Positions 63,357-64,000 of a stretch of 64,000 nt of DNA are shown piece by piece; within the stretch, counting starts at the first letter, position 1, and the number at the start of each line of letters is the position of its first letter. Location of the stretch: positions 578,347-642,346 of the forward strand of contig NZ_QGGH01000001.1 in assembly GCF_003148495.1 (NCBI RefSeq), read 5' to 3'. The stretch is from Mesorhizobium loti. GTDB lineage: Bacteria > Pseudomonadota > Alphaproteobacteria > Rhizobiales > Rhizobiaceae. Both the position numbers and the translations under genes were made by a program. The notes below the pieces were generated by a model, which saw only the letters and a list, made by a program, of their open reading frames with translations, made no database searches and had not been told where the DNA came from.

Positions 63357-64000
63357 CTATTTCTGCCGGAGCCACTTCAGCACTTCCATGCTCGGATAGC
63401 CATCCTGGGTCAAGCCGGCCTTGGCCTGGAAGGCCATGATGGCAGTCTTCGAGCCGTCGCCGATCTTGCCGTCGAACTTGCCGTCATAAAGGCCATGCTG
63501 GGAAAGCCGCTTCTGCAGTTCCTGCCTTTCCTCGAAAGTGAGCTTGGTGAAAGGCCGCTTCCAGTCCTGCACGAGACCGCTGGAGCCTGCGATTTCGTCG
63601 GCAAGAAGACCGACGGCAAGCGCATATTTGTCGGCGTTGTTGTAGGCTTTGATGACCGTGAAGTTCTTGATCATCAGGAAGGCCGGCCCGCCGCGGCCGT
63701 CCGGCACCTTCAACGTCGCCTTGTCGGAGCCGTTCTTGAACGGCTTGCCGTTGGCCCTGACGACGCCGAGCGCCTGCCATTGCGACAGCGTCTTGGAACC
63801 GCCGGGAAGTTTGCCGGCAGGCAAGGCGACCTCATAGCCCCAGGTCTTGCCGGCCTGCCAGCCATTCTTCTTCAACAGGTTGGCGGAGGTCGCCAACGCA
63901 TCGGGGATCGAATTCCAGATGTCGCGCTTGCCGTTGCCGTCCATGTCGACGGCATAATGCAGATAGCTGGTCGGGATGAACTGGGTGTGGCCCATGGCGC
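63357..64000 (-). CDS. Lytic murein transglycosylase (MltB/SLT-2 type), partial
   Basis: The N-terminal part lies beyond the right edge; 214 codons remain. The segment MGHTQFIPTSYLHYAVDMDG followed by GKRDIWNSIPDALATSANLLKKNGWQAG is the end of the SLT_2 catalytic domain of MltB-type enzymes. A C-terminal peptidoglycan-binding domain follows (about the last 65 residues; LQKRLSQHGLYDGKFDGKIG, then LTQDGYPSMEVLKWL). These enzymes cleave the glycan strand of peptidoglycan in the periplasm. The catalytic glutamate lies outside the window. Confidence 0.92.
   Translation of the reverse strand, partial: AMGHTQFIPTSYLHYAVDMDGNGKRDIWNSIPDALATSANLLKKNGWQAGKTWGYEVALPAGKLPGGSKTLSQWQALGVVRANGKPFKNGSDKATLKVPDGRGGPAFLMIKNFTVIKAYNNADKYALAVGLLADEIAGSSGLVQDWKRPFTKLTFEERQELQKRLSQHGLYDGKFDGKIGDGSKTAIMAFQAKAGLTQDGYPSMEVLKWLRQK

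Overview
The window is GC-rich chromosomal DNA of a Rhizobiales alphaproteobacterium, most likely Mesorhizobium or a close relative. This rests on the gene families and their order (cpdR, hutG-like, mmgR/suhB-type sRNA, hisN), the DUF993, DUF459 and DUF1127 proteins, the wealth of ABC importers, and two rhizobial-type intergenic palindromes. It is dense with catabolic and transport genes. I see no phage, transposase, integrase or CRISPR array.

Left part (1-23.5 kb). The window opens with a lipid-linked glycan trio (glycosyltransferase C-terminus, YdjC/HpnK deacetylase, GtrA) and an RND efflux pair on the minus strand. A nitrogen-compound locus follows at 5.9-13.4 kb: an RpiR regulator, an N-formylglutamate amidohydrolase-like hydrolase, an APC permease, a glutamine-synthetase-like ligase, an aldehyde dehydrogenase and an iron alcohol dehydrogenase. 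Together these fit a gamma-glutamylation route for an amino alcohol. A PotDBCA-type ABC importer follows (13.7-17.7 kb), then single genes: GST, Na+/H+ antiporter, EEP phosphatase, EamA exporter and MFS transporter.

Middle part (23.1-39.2 kb). A long minus-strand catabolic island runs from a LacI-type regulator down to a Dabb protein. It holds a Gfo/Idh/MocA dehydrogenase, a CoA transferase, an enoyl-CoA hydratase, an aldehyde dehydrogenase, a GtsABC-like sugar importer with its ATPase, two GMC oxidoreductases and an SDR. A DUF993 aldolase-like gene is divergent on the plus strand. The 212-bp divergent region carries a perfect 12-bp palindrome and a second near-copy, which are good operator candidates. 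The pathway looks coherent but matches none I can name.

Right part (39.2-64 kb). A glycosyltransferase-like/alginate-lyase fusion is followed by a small lipoprotein and tRNA-Val(GAC). Next come cpdR, a second N-formylglutamate amidohydrolase gene, an mmgR/suhB-type sRNA and hisN. After an AraC regulator and several small genes there is an hsp20 gene with a sigma-32-like promoter and a ROSE-type thermosensor leader. A compact spore-coat-U chaperone-usher pilus locus is followed by threonine aldolase, then gltBD (assimilatory glutamate synthase). The window ends with a DUF459 SGNH-like protein and a truncated MltB-type lytic transglycosylase.
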